A DNA stretch of 6,370 nt from Chitinophagaceae bacterium (lineage in GTDB: Bacteria; Bacteroidota; Bacteroidia; Chitinophagales; Chitinophagaceae): contig DPFD01000051.1 of assembly GCA_003534175.1 (NCBI GenBank), forward strand, positions 4,559 to 10,928. Direction: 5' to 3'. The position numbers and the translations under genes were made by a program. The notes under the pieces are model-generated. The model was not told the DNA's origin and did not search any database. It saw nothing but the letters and a program-made list of their open reading frames with translations. Positions within the stretch are counted from its first letter, which is position 1. Each line of letters starts with the position of its first letter. Below are positions 6,206 through 6,370 of this stretch, in pieces.

Positions 6206-6370
6206 TTACCCGCCTTTGGGGAATTGAAAGCGCCAGTAAGTTTTTGTATTTTCGACCGAGGGGTTTGAGGGAATGGTGGACCCCGGGGGAGATACCCCCA
6301 AGAGGTTATTTTTTCTCAATGTATGCCCGTCATCCATTGTCCACGCTGGTTTTTCATACAGATACATCGC
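6206..6370 (-). CDS. Minus-strand open frame running off the right edge; uncertain whether coding
   Basis: From the right edge to a TAA at 6206-6208 there are 54 sense codons. The first ATG is at 6365-6367, but the frame is open to the edge, so the true start may be outside. The peptide begins MYLYEKPAWTMDDGHTLRKN, continues through a Pro/Ser-rich middle (SPPGSTIPSNPSVEN) and ends YWRFQFPKGG. I recognise no family. In favour of coding: an uninterrupted frame, and changes against copy A that are partly conservative (DDGHTLRKNNL against DDGQAMKTNNL). Against: it overlaps a GC-rich hairpin block and a direct repeat, the composition is low in complexity, and copy A is frame-broken. It may be the 3' end of a gene, a relic, or a non-coding repeat that happens to be open. 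Confidence 0.3.
   Translation of the reverse strand, partial: AMYLYEKPAWTMDDGHTLRKNNLLGVSPPGSTIPSNPSVENTKTYWRFQFPKGG
6260..6299. other. GC-rich block with competing hairpins
   Basis: GGGGG (6285-6289) and CCCCC (6295-6299) form a hairpin with loop AGATA. GGGGT (6260-6264) can instead pair with ACCCC (6280-6284), and CCCCGGGG (6281-6288) is a self-complementary 8-mer that overlaps both. A six-T run (6309-6314) follows 9 bases after the last C on the plus strand, too distant for a standard intrinsic terminator. The block is clearly more GC-rich than its surroundings and lies between the two direct-repeat copies. Confidence 0.5.
6303..6370 (-). repeat. Diverged direct repeat, copy B (reaches the window edge)
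   Basis: This is the partner of 6107-6178, in the same orientation and offset by 192 bases at its right end and 196 at its left end. It is cut by the window edge, so the repeat may be longer. On the minus strand it forms the start of the open frame that ends at 6206. No transposase, target-site duplication or terminal inverted repeat is visible, so I cannot assign it to an insertion sequence. Confidence 0.7.

Noticed and set aside
6107..6370. Insertion sequence or CRISPR array as explanation for the repeats
   Set aside because: There is no transposase frame, terminal inverted repeat or target duplication. Only two diverged copies about 192 bases apart are present, which does not fit CRISPR repeat and spacer sizes.

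Overview
The window looks like a chromosomal segment of a member of the Bacteroidota, probably from the Chitinophagales/Sphingobacteriales side, although the exact taxon is inference. The reasons are perfect TAnnTTTG promoter boxes, no Shine-Dalgarno sequences before the genes, a dipeptidyl peptidase IV with a Sec signal, a lipoprotein with an SSC lipobox, and AT-rich spacers around moderate-GC genes.

Layout from left to right. (1) Positions 1-604, plus strand: the 3' three-quarters or so of a short-chain dehydrogenase of the HSDL2-like group, cut by the window edge. (2) Positions 659-1057, minus strand: a small four-helix DoxX-like membrane protein, convergent with the dehydrogenase, with a 7-bp hairpin between the two stops. 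(3) Positions 1058-1305: a 248-bp spacer with no convincing gene, holding a nested stem-loop that folds better in the minus-strand transcript. (4) Positions 1306-3420, minus strand: a complete secreted dipeptidyl peptidase IV (S9B). (5) A clear rho-independent terminator at 3451-3484 that ends (6) lysS, the class II lysyl-tRNA synthetase, 3511-5031, minus strand. (7) A compact 95-bp divergent promoter region with one TAnnTTTG box per strand. (8) Positions 5127-5828, plus strand: a DUF4197 lipoprotein of unknown function. (9) Positions 5829-6370: 542 bp without an established gene. Its right part has a diverged direct repeat (6107-6178 and 6303-6370), a GC-rich block able to form competing hairpins, and a minus-strand reading frame running off the window edge.

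The genes are mainly housekeeping and do not form an evident pathway. lysS serves translation, DPP IV trims X-Pro (and X-Ala) dipeptides from peptides in the cell envelope, and the dehydrogenase is a metabolic oxidoreductase of unknown substrate. The lysS terminator separates lysS from the DPP IV gene, so these are probably separate transcription units. I see no defence system, prophage, transposase gene, CRISPR array or RNA gene. The right-hand repeat region is the part least explained by known features.
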